Positions 51,740-64,000 of a DNA stretch of 64,000 nucleotides are shown here, piece after piece (position 1 is the stretch's first letter; each line of letters opens with the position of its first letter). Made by a program: the position numbers and the translations under genes. The stretch is taken from the NCBI RefSeq assembly GCF_051020975.1, contig NC_135032.1, positions 11,966,001 to 12,030,000 of the forward strand, written 5' to 3'. The notes beneath the pieces are model-generated. The model did not search any database. It was given only the letters and a program-made list of their open reading frames with translations, and was not told the origin of the DNA. The stretch is from Osmia lignaria lignaria (lineage: Eukaryota > Arthropoda > Insecta > Hymenoptera > Megachilidae).

Positions 51740-54700
51740 GTGAGTAACAGTTTTACGTTGACGCGGCAAGAATGCAATCGGCTTTCATTCCGCATGCAAG
51801 ACACGCGCTCGTGGAATTCAGTGGACGACAATCGGCCAAGAACGGCCTCCTTAAGTCGTCCCCGAGTACGATTTACGCGTGCATAAAAGCGACGAACGTC
51901 TATCTAGGGATCGTGAAACATGGACACTGAACGTTTATTTAATTTTATGGTTAGTGAAACTCAATGCTCGACACGTTCGCTATTATACCAGTGACCACGA
52001 TCCTTTTGTTTTTCACTCCTATCCTTGAATATTCAATTTTATATTTCAAAATGTTCTCTTTTCATTATTTTCCAATTATGTAATTGAATACACAGCGTTG
52101 ATTAATGAGCCCCGTCGCGTTAATACATCGACTGTCATCGTTTAAGTTTTCAATCGACTACTTTGCATTATTGGTACGATAGTAATAACGTTTGAAGCTT
52201 TCATTTCTGCTGATGATCGTACATTAATCATCGAGACGTTTGACCGGCGGAAAACTTGTTTTCTCCTAATCGTCTCCTCTGTTACGCGGACACCTTTCTC
52301 GCGCTACGCGAATGCAAACAAACGTGACCGAGGCCGAGCTGAATGAAATTCAGATCGCGAAAAGCGGGCCACGAACCGGTGTCGTCATACGATGTTTTTC
52401 CAACGCAATCGTTTTTCCATTCTAATTCCAAATACATGCATTACCATATCATTTAACATCGTAAGTATTGTTGGTACAATAAACGCAGGGAAAACCATTC
52501 CCACCAATGTTATCACAATCCGATTTATCGATTTTCTTCATTCTTCAGACACGCTACACCACTTACCGAACCTTCCACGTGCCAACGTTAACGTTTCCCG
52601 TCTTAATTCATCATTTTTATTTTCTTTTACAAAAATTAAGTAAATCAAAAATTCCTCGAAATGTAGGATCACCTTATCTTGCAAGGTGTTGAAAGAAGAA
52701 ATGATTTATGAACGAATTGCAGAGCGTTCAGCGTGCACGAGCCGCGATTATGCTAACGGTACGATCGACTTGCGTAAACACCGCGAAACCGTCTACAGAG
52801 CGGTATCACTCGCGTTCCTTGACCCTGCGACGAGAACCCTCGAGCGTGTAGCACGCCGAGAAGGGTCTTTTATCCGTACGCTAACCCTTCCTTCCTTCCT
52901 TCCCTCCTGTACCCGCGGCATTCCGCGCGCTTAGACTTAGCCTCCCGAGAGGATCGAAAGAGACGGACGAATAATACAAGAAGAGCAGGCTGTCTTTCCG
53001 ATGGTCGAGTAACGTCCTGTTACACCAGTCTGACCACTATCGCCTCTCTTCACCCTTCGGGTCCTTTCGCTACCTTCTTCCTCGAAGCTTGTCCTTTCGC
53101 TCCGTACAACGTCTGAAGCGTTCAACCAGGACTCTCCGTTCAGACATACTTCTGGAATAGAAGTTGGTAGTAATATTTCAAAGATTACCGTATCCATGAC
53201 GTGTCCATGCGTCGTTATATTCGCCTGAATGCATCATGCGCTGACACATCATGGTATTTACGCTGGCACGGTGAATACACACGCGTGTAGCCGTGGTTAG
53301 ACACGCTACACCACTTACCGAACCTTCCACATGCCACTTTGTGTAATTAATGCAACGTTAGCGATTCGCGTCTTAATTCATTTATTTATAATCCTGATTT
53401 TCGAGGCTGCTCGTTCAACGTACGGATAATGAATGAACATTTTCGCGATGGAATTTTCACGTGGCGCGAAATAAATTTGCTGCCCGGTGGCCTCTTCCGG
53501 CTTTGCCGTTCCTTTCGTCGAATCTAATTTTAAACTCGGCCAAACCGACGAACCGCTGACACGACGACTCGTTAGATGCTAGTCTTATGGAAATAATTGA
53601 ACCGTCAAACGCAGAAAACACGTGGCCAGTTGAAATTGATTCCACTTCCTGTTCATTTCAATCGCAGCCACGGGTATTGATGTCCTAATTAATCAGAATG
53701 CTTCTGGACAATCAACCCGTTGAGTAAAATCGGGTTACCTTAAAAATTAGAGTTTGTAGATTTTAATTCGTCGAGTCTCTATCGAAGCGCGTAATAGTTT
53801 GAGAAAATTCGCAATTCAAAGCAACTAATTCGCGTCGTCGAAAGCCGGTGAATAAGAGCGTGGAAACGAACGATGAAGAGGTTCAAAGAAAATTCCGAAT
53901 AACATTCTTCGAGGATTGCACGTCATCGACGAACAATGGAACGAGAAAACGATGGAACTTCCATATAAGAAATGAACATGATCGAAGAAAAGCGTATCCT
54001 GTCTATCGACCATTCTAATTTTGGCCAGACTTATAGTCGGGAGTATCGATCGATCAATTTTTAGAAAATTTTAAGCTTCAATTTGATGCGCCGTAAGTGC
54101 CATTTTCTCATACTTTTGTGTCATGAAATTTTGTTAGAATTACTTATTCAATGCGCTAATTAACATTGTTCTGAATTATTGAAAATTGATTCGAATAACT
54201 TTTTTTATTCGTTTCAGAGGTAGATTTCAATCCAATCGAAGTTTTCATTCGAGCCTCACAATGATGCTTACATTTTTTTCATTCAGCTTTATGTTTTTCC
54301 ATGAAAGAATCTCGCACACGCGACATTCAACGCAAAATCCTCATTCATTTCGGCCGTAAAACTTTCGATATCGACGACCATTCAATTCGAGCGGATTTTG
54401 CACTCGTTCTGTTGCAATATTAAACCCGTTCGTCCCGTGGAAAAGCTGGAAAGCCATTCGAAACGATTAATCAGCGAATCATCGAGCATCCCGAACGTTC
54501 GTATATCACAAAGCATTGTCACGTGGACAAATGTACGGGTTGATTTTTAAGTATACGTTATACAGGGACGATTTATACGAAAATTAAGGACATTCGTTAT
54601 TTATGTTACCAATTTGTCTTTTATTATTTCGTTCACGTACAAAAATTTCAATTTATTACCATTTTTCTTCACGCAAGAACGATTGCGCGCATCAGTGGTA

Positions 54701-57700
54701 GAATTCACGGTAAATACACGGAAGTTTGCTAAAATGCATTCCTTTGGCCGCAGAAATTAGCGAGAATTGCACAAAGCATAGCAGCTCCGTCGTCTTGTCT
54801 TGTATTAACTCGGTGAACCAGTCCTCGTTAACGCTTTGAATAGGCGCACTGTGTCCTCAATGATATTAATGAGCGTTTCTGGGAGGATCCACCAGTCTAA
54901 TTGTGTAAATTAGCAGCGCGATTCCCTTTGCCGTGACTTTCTATTGTATTTTCCCTCGAAATGTCTAATAAACTTTCCTTTGATCGTTGACCGACAAAAG
55001 CGCAATTAAAGGAAATCACTTGATTCCTGTTTTCTTATCATTTTTCGATCGAATTGGGTCAAAGAGAATTTCTTACGAAACAAAGCCCAAGACAAAGGGT
55101 TAAAATTTTCTAAGAATTTCGAGGGGTTGTTCGAGCGAAAGTTCGAGCGTCCAATCAGCAATATCATTGATCACTCTATTTAAAGAAGCCGATGGAAAGC
55201 CGGGGCGGCGGTATGACGTCAAAGCGTCGAATTTCTAAGCCAACTCCGTTTAGTCTCAGACGAAGCCAATAATCTCGACTCACCTGACAGGGTACCTTCG
55301 ATCCTCGTCTCCGCCAACTCGAATATCTCTCGCGTGAAATTTATATTTGCAAAATTAAAAAAAAAAAAAAATCGATAATAATATCTGGTACTTGACGAAA
55401 TGACAAGGAAAACTTTGTCTGAGATTCATCGTTAGGGGAAGTAAAAAGGGTGAACAAGGCTGGGACAAGAGGAAGGATCAGATGAGAGGTTGTAGGAAAA
55501 ACGGTAAACAAGCTTTTTCCGTCGAGTTGTAGTTTTCCCAATTCATTCCGTGTTCAATGTATACGTTGTTGCCTATTTTTTTTTTCTCACCCTTTTGTTC
55601 CTTTCATGGCTTACCAGGATAGTTTTCTATGGCAACCGGGAAGTTGTTTCTGATTTCTGTATTCATTTTCCTGTTTCCACGGTTTCTTGTGGCCAAGAGC
55701 ATATTTTTGGAGCCGCTTAAAAAGGGTAATCCGAGCTGCGGTTGCGGGGAAATTAGCGTGCAATTAGCCGGCTGTTTGAGAACCGTTTGTCGCGGGAATA
55801 TTAAATTTAGCTGTTGCTCTCGGTTTACTCGGCGAGGATAAATAGCAGGGACCAGAGAGAACCGCGTAATATCGCGGTTGTGGGTACACGAATTTTCCTC
55901 CGTCTTCTTCCTCTTCAATTTCTTTTCAATTATTTACACTCGAACCCTTTTGTTGTAACTATAAATAGTAGATTCCGCTGGCTTTAATTGGTACAACGGA
56001 TGGCGTTAAAAAATTGACCCTTATTTGGTTGTATAAATAACGTAACGAGTGCTACGTAACACAGTTGCCAATTACGTCTATTCGTTTAATTGGAATTAAT
56101 GCGACGACTTATTGTTCGTTGACCCAGTTACTTGAAACCGAATCTCGTAAAAAGGCCTGGTTTCGTTCGAACTCGATGCTGGTCTTCTGGGTGAAAATGT
56201 GTTCTTTGTTTTGTTATTACGGGAAATTGAAGAAATTTCAGGTGCGAACAGGAAATTTCTAACGTGTATGGTGATCAAGAAGCGTCGCCTCGAAGCGCCT
56301 CTAATTGGTGGCAATTTCTAGAGTCAACACATCTGGCGTACAGAAGCGCTTAACATTTCCTACGAGAAAGTGCTTAGAAACTGTTTATACTACCGACAGA
56401 GAGAACTTTCTCAAGCTCGAACGTCTGGAGACCACCCGCTAATAAATACAGAATCGTTCAAAACCGATGTCACGATAATTCGCAAACGTATTCTCTTCAC
56501 CCCATAAGCGAAACGAACAGTTATCAAGCTGGTGTTTTCAACGGGTTGCGATCTTGCGCGACACGTAGTAAAAAGGGTGCGGGAGAAGAAAGGGTAGACA
56601 TGCAAACATCGTATTTCGCCGGGGGGGGGACGAGTAATTTCGGGGATGGATCGTTGTCACGCTCGCCGCAATTATCCCGGATATCCGTCGTCTGCTCGAC
56701 GTTGAAATAATTACTCGGACCGTAGAACTACCAAGAGAAGTAGAATTATCGCGACAAGAGGCGGTAACCCTCGATTCGCGCGTTCCACGGATTCTCTTCC
56801 ATTCGAATTTCCAACGTAATTGAAATAGTTCCTCGTTGCTTTCTCCTTCCGGTACACTCGAATTCAACGGAGGATTATATTTTCTATCAATTGATAGCCA
56901 ATTCCAATCGGTAAGGTATCAATTATTCGTAACGGAAATCTAATCAACCCGTTTGCTTTTCTCGACACGCGTCACCGGGATATTTGCGTGAAAGGGCAGA
57001 AAAAGAGAGATGGAGGAAGGGATGAAAAGGGGCGCCGTTGAGTCTGCAACTAGGGTAGCGTGAGGCGCCGAAGAGTCCAACGGCGACGGCAGTGCATCGA
57101 CTAACCAGTCCATAACCGGTACGCACGCCACTCGCCAAGGGTCGCAGGGCTGATAACAGGGACACGACGAATAGAGGGCATCGAAGGGAGACCGCAATTA
57201 CGAGCAACGACCAGCTTGAACTCAGTGAACTTGAACCGGGAATCTGAACCTCGATAAACTTCCGCCCCGTGATTGAAGAAAATTTTATAATCTAAATTGA
57301 ATATTGAAATTGGGTCATCGAAAAATATCGCCCAGACTCGTGATAAATCTCTGCCACGTTTGGTGGAATGTTTCTTGCATGTTTTTACGCGAAAAAGTAT
57401 GGAAGCTCATAAATTCAGCACCGCCACTAAATATCGATGTACCAAGCGGAAAACTACCCTCCCCATCGCCCTATTATTTTATCATTCGTTTTTTCCCCCA
57501 CGAGTAACGACGGATCGACTGGTTACACCCCCCCTGGCGATGGCTGGACGAGCAGAAACGTAGCAGGTCTTTTCGAGTTCGTGTCACGACACGAGCCGGT
57601 CACGCACGCTGCTTATTTGTTGAAAACATGACGGTGCTTGCAGAAATAAATTGCTCCTCTGTATGATAACGATGAAAGTCGGCTAGTTGTTCGCGAACAA

Positions 57701-60112
57701 GTTTGCGAATCAATTATGTTCCAAGAAATGTCGTGTAACTTCCGTCGCTTCCGATCAAACTTGTCGATTCGCGAAGATTATTTATCGCTTTTTAAATATA
57801 ACAGAGCGGAGATTCGAGAAAGATTTCGTATCGTTTTTCAGCTTTAAATGAGTTCGATATTTTTTCATTATCTGTAAGATACATCGTCGAATTTTATTGA
57901 ATTTTCCAACTCTATTAGAGCTCGAAAATTTCACTGTTAAAACAATGGTATCAAATTAGTTTAGGGAAATTTCAGCCCGGTTCGCTGTCATTGTCCGCTC
58001 AATTTAATTGCGTTCTACTGCATCACGTTTAACCGAGCCTGTGTGCAACGCCCAGTAAAAGTTATCCATGTGTGATGCACTCGAGTTTCACTCGGTATTT
58101 TCACAATTTCAATCTCTCCCTATGAATTGTATTATATAACTTTATTCGAACGCAACCCGATTCCACCGTGAATTAATTACCAAACGGTGATATTAATTAT
58201 TCTCCGTAGGTAGGCGAAAAAAAATTCGACTCTACTCAATCATTCCTCCTACTTCATCAATCGTATTTCGTATCCGTGTTCCTTTGAAGCTCGTTTCAAC
58301 GAGGGGGTTGAAATCTGCTGATCGATCGCGTTCGAGACGTTCGGAATTGATCTCGAACGAACGAAAATTCCTTTCGTCGCTTCGACGCCGCAGGAAATTG
58401 CTTGCCCGTATTTTTCACGAAAAAGGCGTGGTTCGAAATTGGTAAACAACGTTACCGACTCGAATTTCCCATGAAATCTCCTCGGAGATATTAATATTCA
58501 TCGTTTTCTCGGACAATAATGAAAAAGAAACACGGTTCGTTTCGTCGTCTGCAACCCTTTCAAGCTAGTTTCAGCAAAGGGTTAGAAAATGAACTCGGTT
58601 TTCCCGTCGCTTACTTGAACCGCGACCGCAATGAAATCGAAACGACGAATCGCACTGGCTGGGGGGTGGTCACCCTTCGAATCGCTCCGGTAAATTATTA
58701 ACGTCGCGTGTCGACTGCTCGAGTATCGATTCGCGTCCGGTAGCACTCGTTTTCCTTTTTTTCCTTTTCGTAGATGCCTGCTCGTCTCTTCAATTTTTAG
58801 CCGAAGCTCTTTGCACGAATCACGAAAACAGATTACCGGTGGAAAAAATGAAAAATTTTCTCTAATAATTGAAAGATAATTAGATTGATACACTACGAAA
58901 TCATCAGTCGGTGCTGATTCACGAGTTTGTAATCGTGTCACGGTTTCATTTCCATGCGAAACGCGTATCATCGTTAACCCGTCACGTTCCGCTTCGTTTT
59001 CGAGACGATTTCAACGTACAGGAGTTCTTCGCGATCGTTTCATCATCGATCGTCGAATTTTGAACCGGGGATCTTTAGGCCTGCGCGACTAATGAATAAT
59101 TTCTAACGGCCGGGATCGATGGTCAAGGATTTCCGGGTACGAAATTAATGGTGAAGGGATTTTGAAACCTTTACGGACCGAACGGTGAAGAGCTCTCAGC
59201 TTCTAACGAAGAATTACACTCTTACGCTCTTATCTTCTTAACGAACCTTCTCGCTTCCCAAATACCTGGAAAGCTTAATGAACATTCCTCGTTGGTGAAA
59301 CAGAGCTCGTCGGTGACGTGATTTTTAGGCGCCTCGAAACTTTTCCATCGATCCATCGACCGAAGGAAACGTTTCCACACTTTCTGTGTGTTTTAAGAGA
59401 AACATCTCCGTCCGCGAAACACTTTCTAGCGGTTAAACGAGGTTTCTTAAATCATCGGCTAAAAGCCTGGTTCCAATGGTGAAATTCTTCATAACTTCTG
59501 GTTGCGGATTCTCCGTTTAAAAATTCTGAAATTTATTTCATTAGAAGTTAGATTCCAGAGGGTCCATCGAACGATCGTGTTTCTGCGTGAATAGGTCGAA
59601 GCGTTCCATCGGTTTTCCATGCTCTCCACGTCATTAAACCAACCGAGCCGATTTAACGGACAATAAATTATGCAGTGTTCTCCGCAAACGGAGGGGTTAC
59701 GCGAATACGAAACGTGTTTATTGGTTTATTACGAATCGCGGTGCACGTCGCTGTTTCCGGACCGGGTCGAGCCATCGTGCGTAGCTGGAAATCGAGGGGA
59801 AGCTCTGTTTCCTCTTGACCGGGGACAAATTTCGATCGTGTCGCGTTTATTTATTGTCCAATTACATCGTCCATTCGTTATACTTTCCGCTACGGATGCG
59901 ATTAAAAATTAGACGCGGCGTAAACTTTTAATTGAACTCCTTTGCCGGAGTTATCTGGATTAAATTTCAATTTCTGGGTCACGGTATTTAATTGGACCAC
60001 ATGGATGATTTTCATCTTCAATCGCCGCTGTGAATATTAATTTATTATCTTTGATGTCGGTCCTTGATCGTTGTTAGATGGATTGAACGGTGATTAAATG
60101 TTTTTGTTACAG
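51740..60112 (+). other. Presumed hnRNP K intron before the start codon
   Basis: About 8.4 kb with no recognised gene. It holds a 38-bp direct repeat (52547 and 53299). Near 55.2 kb there is a TATTTAAAG box followed by a GC box and a perfect CRE, TGACGTCA (55214-55221), which together look promoter-like. A run of nine G is at 56621-56629. Open frames here look random. Confidence 0.45.
52547..53336 (+). repeat. Direct repeat, 38-bp copies 752 bp apart
   Basis: The 38 bases at 52547-52584 (starting AGACACGCTACACCACTTAC) recur at 53299-53336 with one mismatch. Similarity resumes after an 18-bp insertion in the second copy and continues through CGTCTTAATTCAT in both. This looks like an old local duplication of roughly 75 bp. 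Confidence 0.75.
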
Positions 60113-60117
60113 GTATA

Positions 60118-63100
60118 ATGAAGAGAGAAGCTGATGCAGGCGCCATGACAGGTTCTGGAGGGCCAACAAGTCCTCACAAGCGTTACAGACAGGGTGACGA
60201 TGAACTCCGTCTTCTTATTCCCAGCAAGGTAAGCATTCCGGTCAATTTAGAATAGGAAAATAGCGTTTTTCCTGGAAGCTTTTCAAATTGAAATAAACGT
60301 AGCTCTTTCCGCTGGTGATCGAATCGAAAAGAACTCTTCTTATGATTCGTATTTCTGTTGAATGATGTATCGAATAGCTGTTGTACCGAAGAAAGCAAAC
60401 TTTTACTTTCACGTTTCGCTTTGACCGATGTTCACGATGTCCGGAGCAATGGGAAATGTTTTTCCCGTTGAATCTCCAAAGGAGAAGTTTTCCAGCCGTT
60501 TCACCTCGCCGTACAAGGCTTCCTGATATATCTGCGTGTAACTCTACCATTTTTCTCACCGTTTTCCATTTGATTTTCCGATAGCTCGTACACGTTATTG
60601 TTAAAGTAAAAGTTCGCTGACGCTTGTGCCAACTCGCGGTGACACGTTCATAATTTTCCTTTCATTCTAACCGTGTTTCCGCTTTCTTTTTTAATGAAAA
60701 TCTCATCGTTCGATAATGAAACGCGCAGTCATCGCGACGAGGATTGGATTTTTCATCGATTCTTTCGTTCCGTTCGTTCGCTTTCTCATCGATATCTCGA
60801 TGCCGAGGCACAGGTGGTTACGCACCAATGATCGAACACAATATCGATCGCGGTTGATCGTCGTTGACCACGCAATCTTCGGATCCCCGTGTCGGTGTCA
60901 GGGTCAATCGAGTGTATGGAAGTTGGGATCGTTCCTTTTCAGAGTGAACTCATTCACGGTGACGGAGAAGGCAATTATCGTGGATTGTGCGCCTCCGTTG
61001 CGTGCTATTTTGCAATAGCCTGATCAACTTATCGCCTCTAATCACTGGAACCTGCGCACCTTCAACTTATCCCACCGATCCGACCTTCTGCTATCTTTCT
61101 CATTCCCACGAAATTCGAAAGGAGGAAATTAAAATTAACTTTTCAAGTTCTAAGGAATTTTTAAACGATCAAACCTTTCAAATCGCAACCTGATTTTCTC
61201 TAATTTTAAGCAAAATATGCGACAATCTTTTGTTACAGGTAGCCGGTTCGATAATCGGCAAGGGTGGCCAAAACATCACCAAACTGAGAAGTCAGGTAAG
61301 CCTTTTTGTACCTTCATCGATTTATTCCTATCCCTTCTTCTTCCCTCGGGATCAGATTCTCGAAGGACGAAAGAGGGCAATATATATTATAGACGAAAGA
61401 AGAAGATCGTGAGAATAGAATGTTAAAGTTAGACACGATCGATTCCTTGATTCAGCGTTCGATTGATTTTTCATCCTCTCCGCATCGATGAGAATATTTA
61501 TTTTCACGAGCTTCTCGCGATATGTTCGATCAGGCGAACCGTATTTCTCGTCGATTCTCGGTCGATTTAGTTAGCTGGAATCTTAGGGAAATTTCGGATA
61601 TCGTGTGTACATGTATGAGCGTGTGCGTCTACGTACGATGTAATTCAATGTAATTCAATAAATGCATCGTACGTGTATGAAATATCTTCATCGAGCATTT
61701 GGTTCTTGAAGTAGGCAGTTTCCTGCGCGTCTAATAATTCGTGCTCGACACGTTGCGTTCGCTTGATTACTTCCTTGATTCTCGATCGTGTTACAGAGGC
61801 CTTTACGGTGCAATCGAGACGATCGTGATCCAAGAAAACACGGTGGACGTGTTATACTGCATTCGTCCCTGAACGCTTGATTAAAAAGGCTCGAGCGTCC
61901 GAGTAAGGCCTGTTGCTCTATCGCGCGAATCGAAAACAGGATTTGAAATTCGAAAAACTCGCAAATTTTTCGTATAAAATCAAAATTTCACCGCTTGACA
62001 TGCATCAGCTTTCAGTTTGAACGACATTTTCAAGGCCAGTCGCGTCAGGTTATCAACATATCATGTATTAAACATTTATTTCCACGTATGTTCGATTCGA
62101 TTGAATCCTGCAACAGGTTTTTACGCTCGCTAGCCTGTCGATCGGTTTCCTTGCGTAACGTCGATTGTTTTTCATTGCAATTTTTTATTTATCGCCGGCC
62201 TTGAGACACCATAGAGACACCCTACACACGAACCAAATGATCAAGAGGAACAGAGCGTAAAAGTAGGGCACGCGAGGTAATCAGCCCCGAATCGCGAGCT
62301 TCTCGCTTGCGGGGGCCATGCTTCGAAAACGCTTTCGACAATTAACCGAAGCGGTTTCAAACGCGAGCTTAAGCTCTCTTAGACGGTCCTTAAACTCGTG
62401 TTTCGATTTCGAGGAGGAACACACGAAAACCACCCATATGCAGATCACATTCGATCGCGAACACCATACACACGATTATTTCTTTTTGTTTTTTTTTTCC
62501 TTTTTTTTCTTTTTAATTATACACGATAGACAGCGATAAGAAATAAGATCAGGGACAAATCGGGGACTGGACTCGACGTGGGAAATGTGTTTGTTTAATT
62601 TGATAATTAAAAAGCTTTGAATAAATATTTCTGTGAGGAAACTAAGTTGTACACCTTGGCACATAATTGTTGAGCAACGAGATTGCTTAATGATAATTAA
62701 TGTATCTTTGATACGCGGGTCGCTTTGTATTATTTAGAATAAAAAAGAAGGAAAATTAAGCAAATACAAACCACCCATCTCCGTTTAATTTTGTCCCTGG
62801 TCGTAAAAAATAATACGGCCGAGAGGCGATGTTTCGCGTGTCAATTTTGAGATTCGTAGGTAAACGCACCTGCGTGACCCAAAGGTGGAAGGCCAGGTAT
62901 CCTTCAAGAGCGAAAGAGAGAGAGAAGAAAATCTCTGGGAAAATGGAGTCTCACCGGGGAAACAATTTTCTTTTTTTTTTTTCTTTTTTTAAGTGTACAT
63001 ATATAGAGGTGGTTCCCTTTGCAGCGAGCTCCCCCGTAGCGATTGTCGCGTTAAATGTGTATGGGGAAATCGTGTGCGTCGCTGTGGGAGAATTTTATGG

Positions 63101-63992
63101 TTTTGCTTGTGTTGTTAGACAGCGTTGGACGATTAGGATTCGGAAACATTCGCGATACTCGCCGCGTGCATACATTAACATGGAGAAATATTTGCAAACG
63201 ATATTGTAAATTTAAGTGGATTTATTAGAATTACAGAGCGCATAGAAATAATTTGATTATCTGCGAAAGGGTTGACACTTTGCGGTAAACGATTAGCAGA
63301 TTCATAATTCGAGCCACGTAGTCGACGAGCCTCGGAGTAGGAAGGATCCGAGCGCTCCGCGAAATTGCAAGTTAATTATTAAAACTTCCTTTAATTAGCC
63401 ACGCTTAAGCGGGCTTCGTTAGCAATTGAAATGCCGTTGCGAGCATCGACGTCGAGGTTCAGCCAGCGTCAATTAACTGCGGAAAGGAAAGGTGGGATGG
63501 GCTTTAAAAGCGTTTACAGAATATTTACAAGTACCCGGAAAATAATGGGCTTGGATTCCTCGCAGACCATTGTTGTCTAACCGTACGATCGAATTTGCAA
63601 ATGTTTCTCCGATCACTTAATAAATAAAATAGAAATAAACGTAGGTAGGAATGGGTGGGATATCGCGTAAGAAATCCGCGGAAAGGAGAGGAGGGATTTA
63701 GAAGATTAAGCCGCGATTATAATCCATCCGTGAGAGACGTGATGTCTAACTTGGTTGATGATTTGTGCCCTGGCCCCGCCCCAACCCCGGCGTTGCCCCC
63801 CTGGTGTTGCCCTGCCGTTGCCCTGCCGTTGCCCTGCCCGGAACGACGGACCCTGACTCGATCGGCAAATGGACCACCCTACCAACAATCGACAACAACC
63901 ACCAACCAACCACCAATGAACCAACCACCAACCACCACGGCCCGACAGTACAAAGCCTCAATCATTGTACCCGATTGCCCCGGACCCGAACG
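60118..63992 (+). CDS. HNRNPK: hnRNP K homologue (bancal), 5' part with KH domain 1
   Basis: Coding exons are 60118-60228 (after a UTR start at 60113), 61239-61295 and 63949-63992, after which a donor (G|gtaatg) leads out of the window. The protein begins MKREADAGAMTGSGG, then a basic-aromatic stretch HKRYRQGDDE. KH domain 1 follows: LRLLIPSK, then VAGSIIGKGGQNITKLRSQ with the GxxG loop GKGG at residues 44-47, then YKASIIVPDCPGPER. The same run (AGAVIGKGG, then YNASVSVPDSSGPER) identifies human hnRNP K; the Drosophila counterpart is bancal. The family binds C-rich RNA and single-stranded DNA and acts in splicing, transcription and translation. Only about 70 residues are in the window; KH2 and KH3 should follow. 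The third exon has an odd acceptor with no pyrimidine tract. Confidence 0.88.
60229..61238 (+). other. hnRNP K intron between the first two coding exons
   Basis: A 1-kb intron with good GT and AG ends. Short open frames on both strands show nothing recognisable. Confidence 0.7.
61296..63948 (+). other. hnRNP K intron inside KH1, with low-complexity 3' end
   Basis: A 2.65-kb intron. It contains T-rich runs at about 62488-62512 and 62972-62990. Its last 200 bases are unusual: an 11-bp unit GTTGCCCTGCC repeated three times (63806-63838), then an AC-rich stretch (about 63880-63940) where a pyrimidine tract is expected. An in-frame open frame runs from about 63655 into the next exon. Confidence 0.65.
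63806..63838 (+). repeat. Tandem repeat, 11 bp x 3
   Basis: GTTGCCCTGCC occurs three times in a row, preceded by related GC-rich copies from about 63770. It lies 110 bp before the splice acceptor of an hnRNP K exon. Confidence 0.8.
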
Positions 63993-64000
63993 GTAATGAC

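Overview
The window looks like insect nuclear DNA, most likely Hymenoptera (a bee or close relative). Genes are split by many 60-100 bp GT-AG introns alongside a few multi-kilobase ones. The gene set is animal and arthropod: TACC, ABCA, an RR-1 cuticle protein, kinetochore Nnf1/PMF1 and hnRNP K. No bacterial-style operons, rRNA, tRNA, CRISPR arrays or intact transposons were seen. All gene models were built by hand from splice sites, reading phase and recognised protein motifs. No transcript or database search was possible.

Layout. (1) 473-5729, plus strand: TACC, a centrosome and spindle coiled-coil protein, with a possible second first exon at 2284. (2) 6247-8234, minus strand, convergent with TACC: a nuclear protein rich in CDK-site and cyclin-docking motifs whose C-terminus resembles MTBP/Sld7. 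(3) 9792-16580, plus strand: a complete 24-exon ABCA-type full lipid transporter of 1673 residues. It carries a 71-bp mariner-type MITE in one intron. (4) 17049-20616, minus strand: a glycine-rich RR-1 cuticular protein with a TATA box upstream. (5) About 20.76-25.86 kb: intergenic, no gene recognised. (6) 25863-28816, plus strand: Nnf1/PMF1, a MIS12-complex kinetochore subunit. (7) 28972-29568, minus strand: an unrecognised small coiled-coil protein, convergent with Nnf1 and sharing a two-way poly(A) signal with it. (8) From about 29.76 kb to the end, plus strand: the 5' part of an hnRNP K (bancal) gene. A candidate noncoding first exon lies at about 29.8 kb, two more candidate 5'UTR exons at 45.7 and 51.7 kb, the start codon at 60118, and KH domain 1 is split over exons at 60.2, 61.2 and 63.95 kb. 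The gene continues past the window.

The genes do not form one pathway, but several are cell-division genes: TACC (spindle), the MTBP-like candidate (replication initiation, if correct) and Nnf1 (kinetochore). Two pairs diverge from short shared control regions (MTBP-like/ABCA and coiled-coil/hnRNP K). Three pairs converge tail to tail. I did not find a new multi-gene system. The points most worth checking are the alternative TACC first exon, the hnRNP K 5'UTR exons and possible truncated isoform, the intronic MITE, the inverted-repeat element between the MTBP-like gene and ABCA, and duplicated short elements near 51-53 kb.
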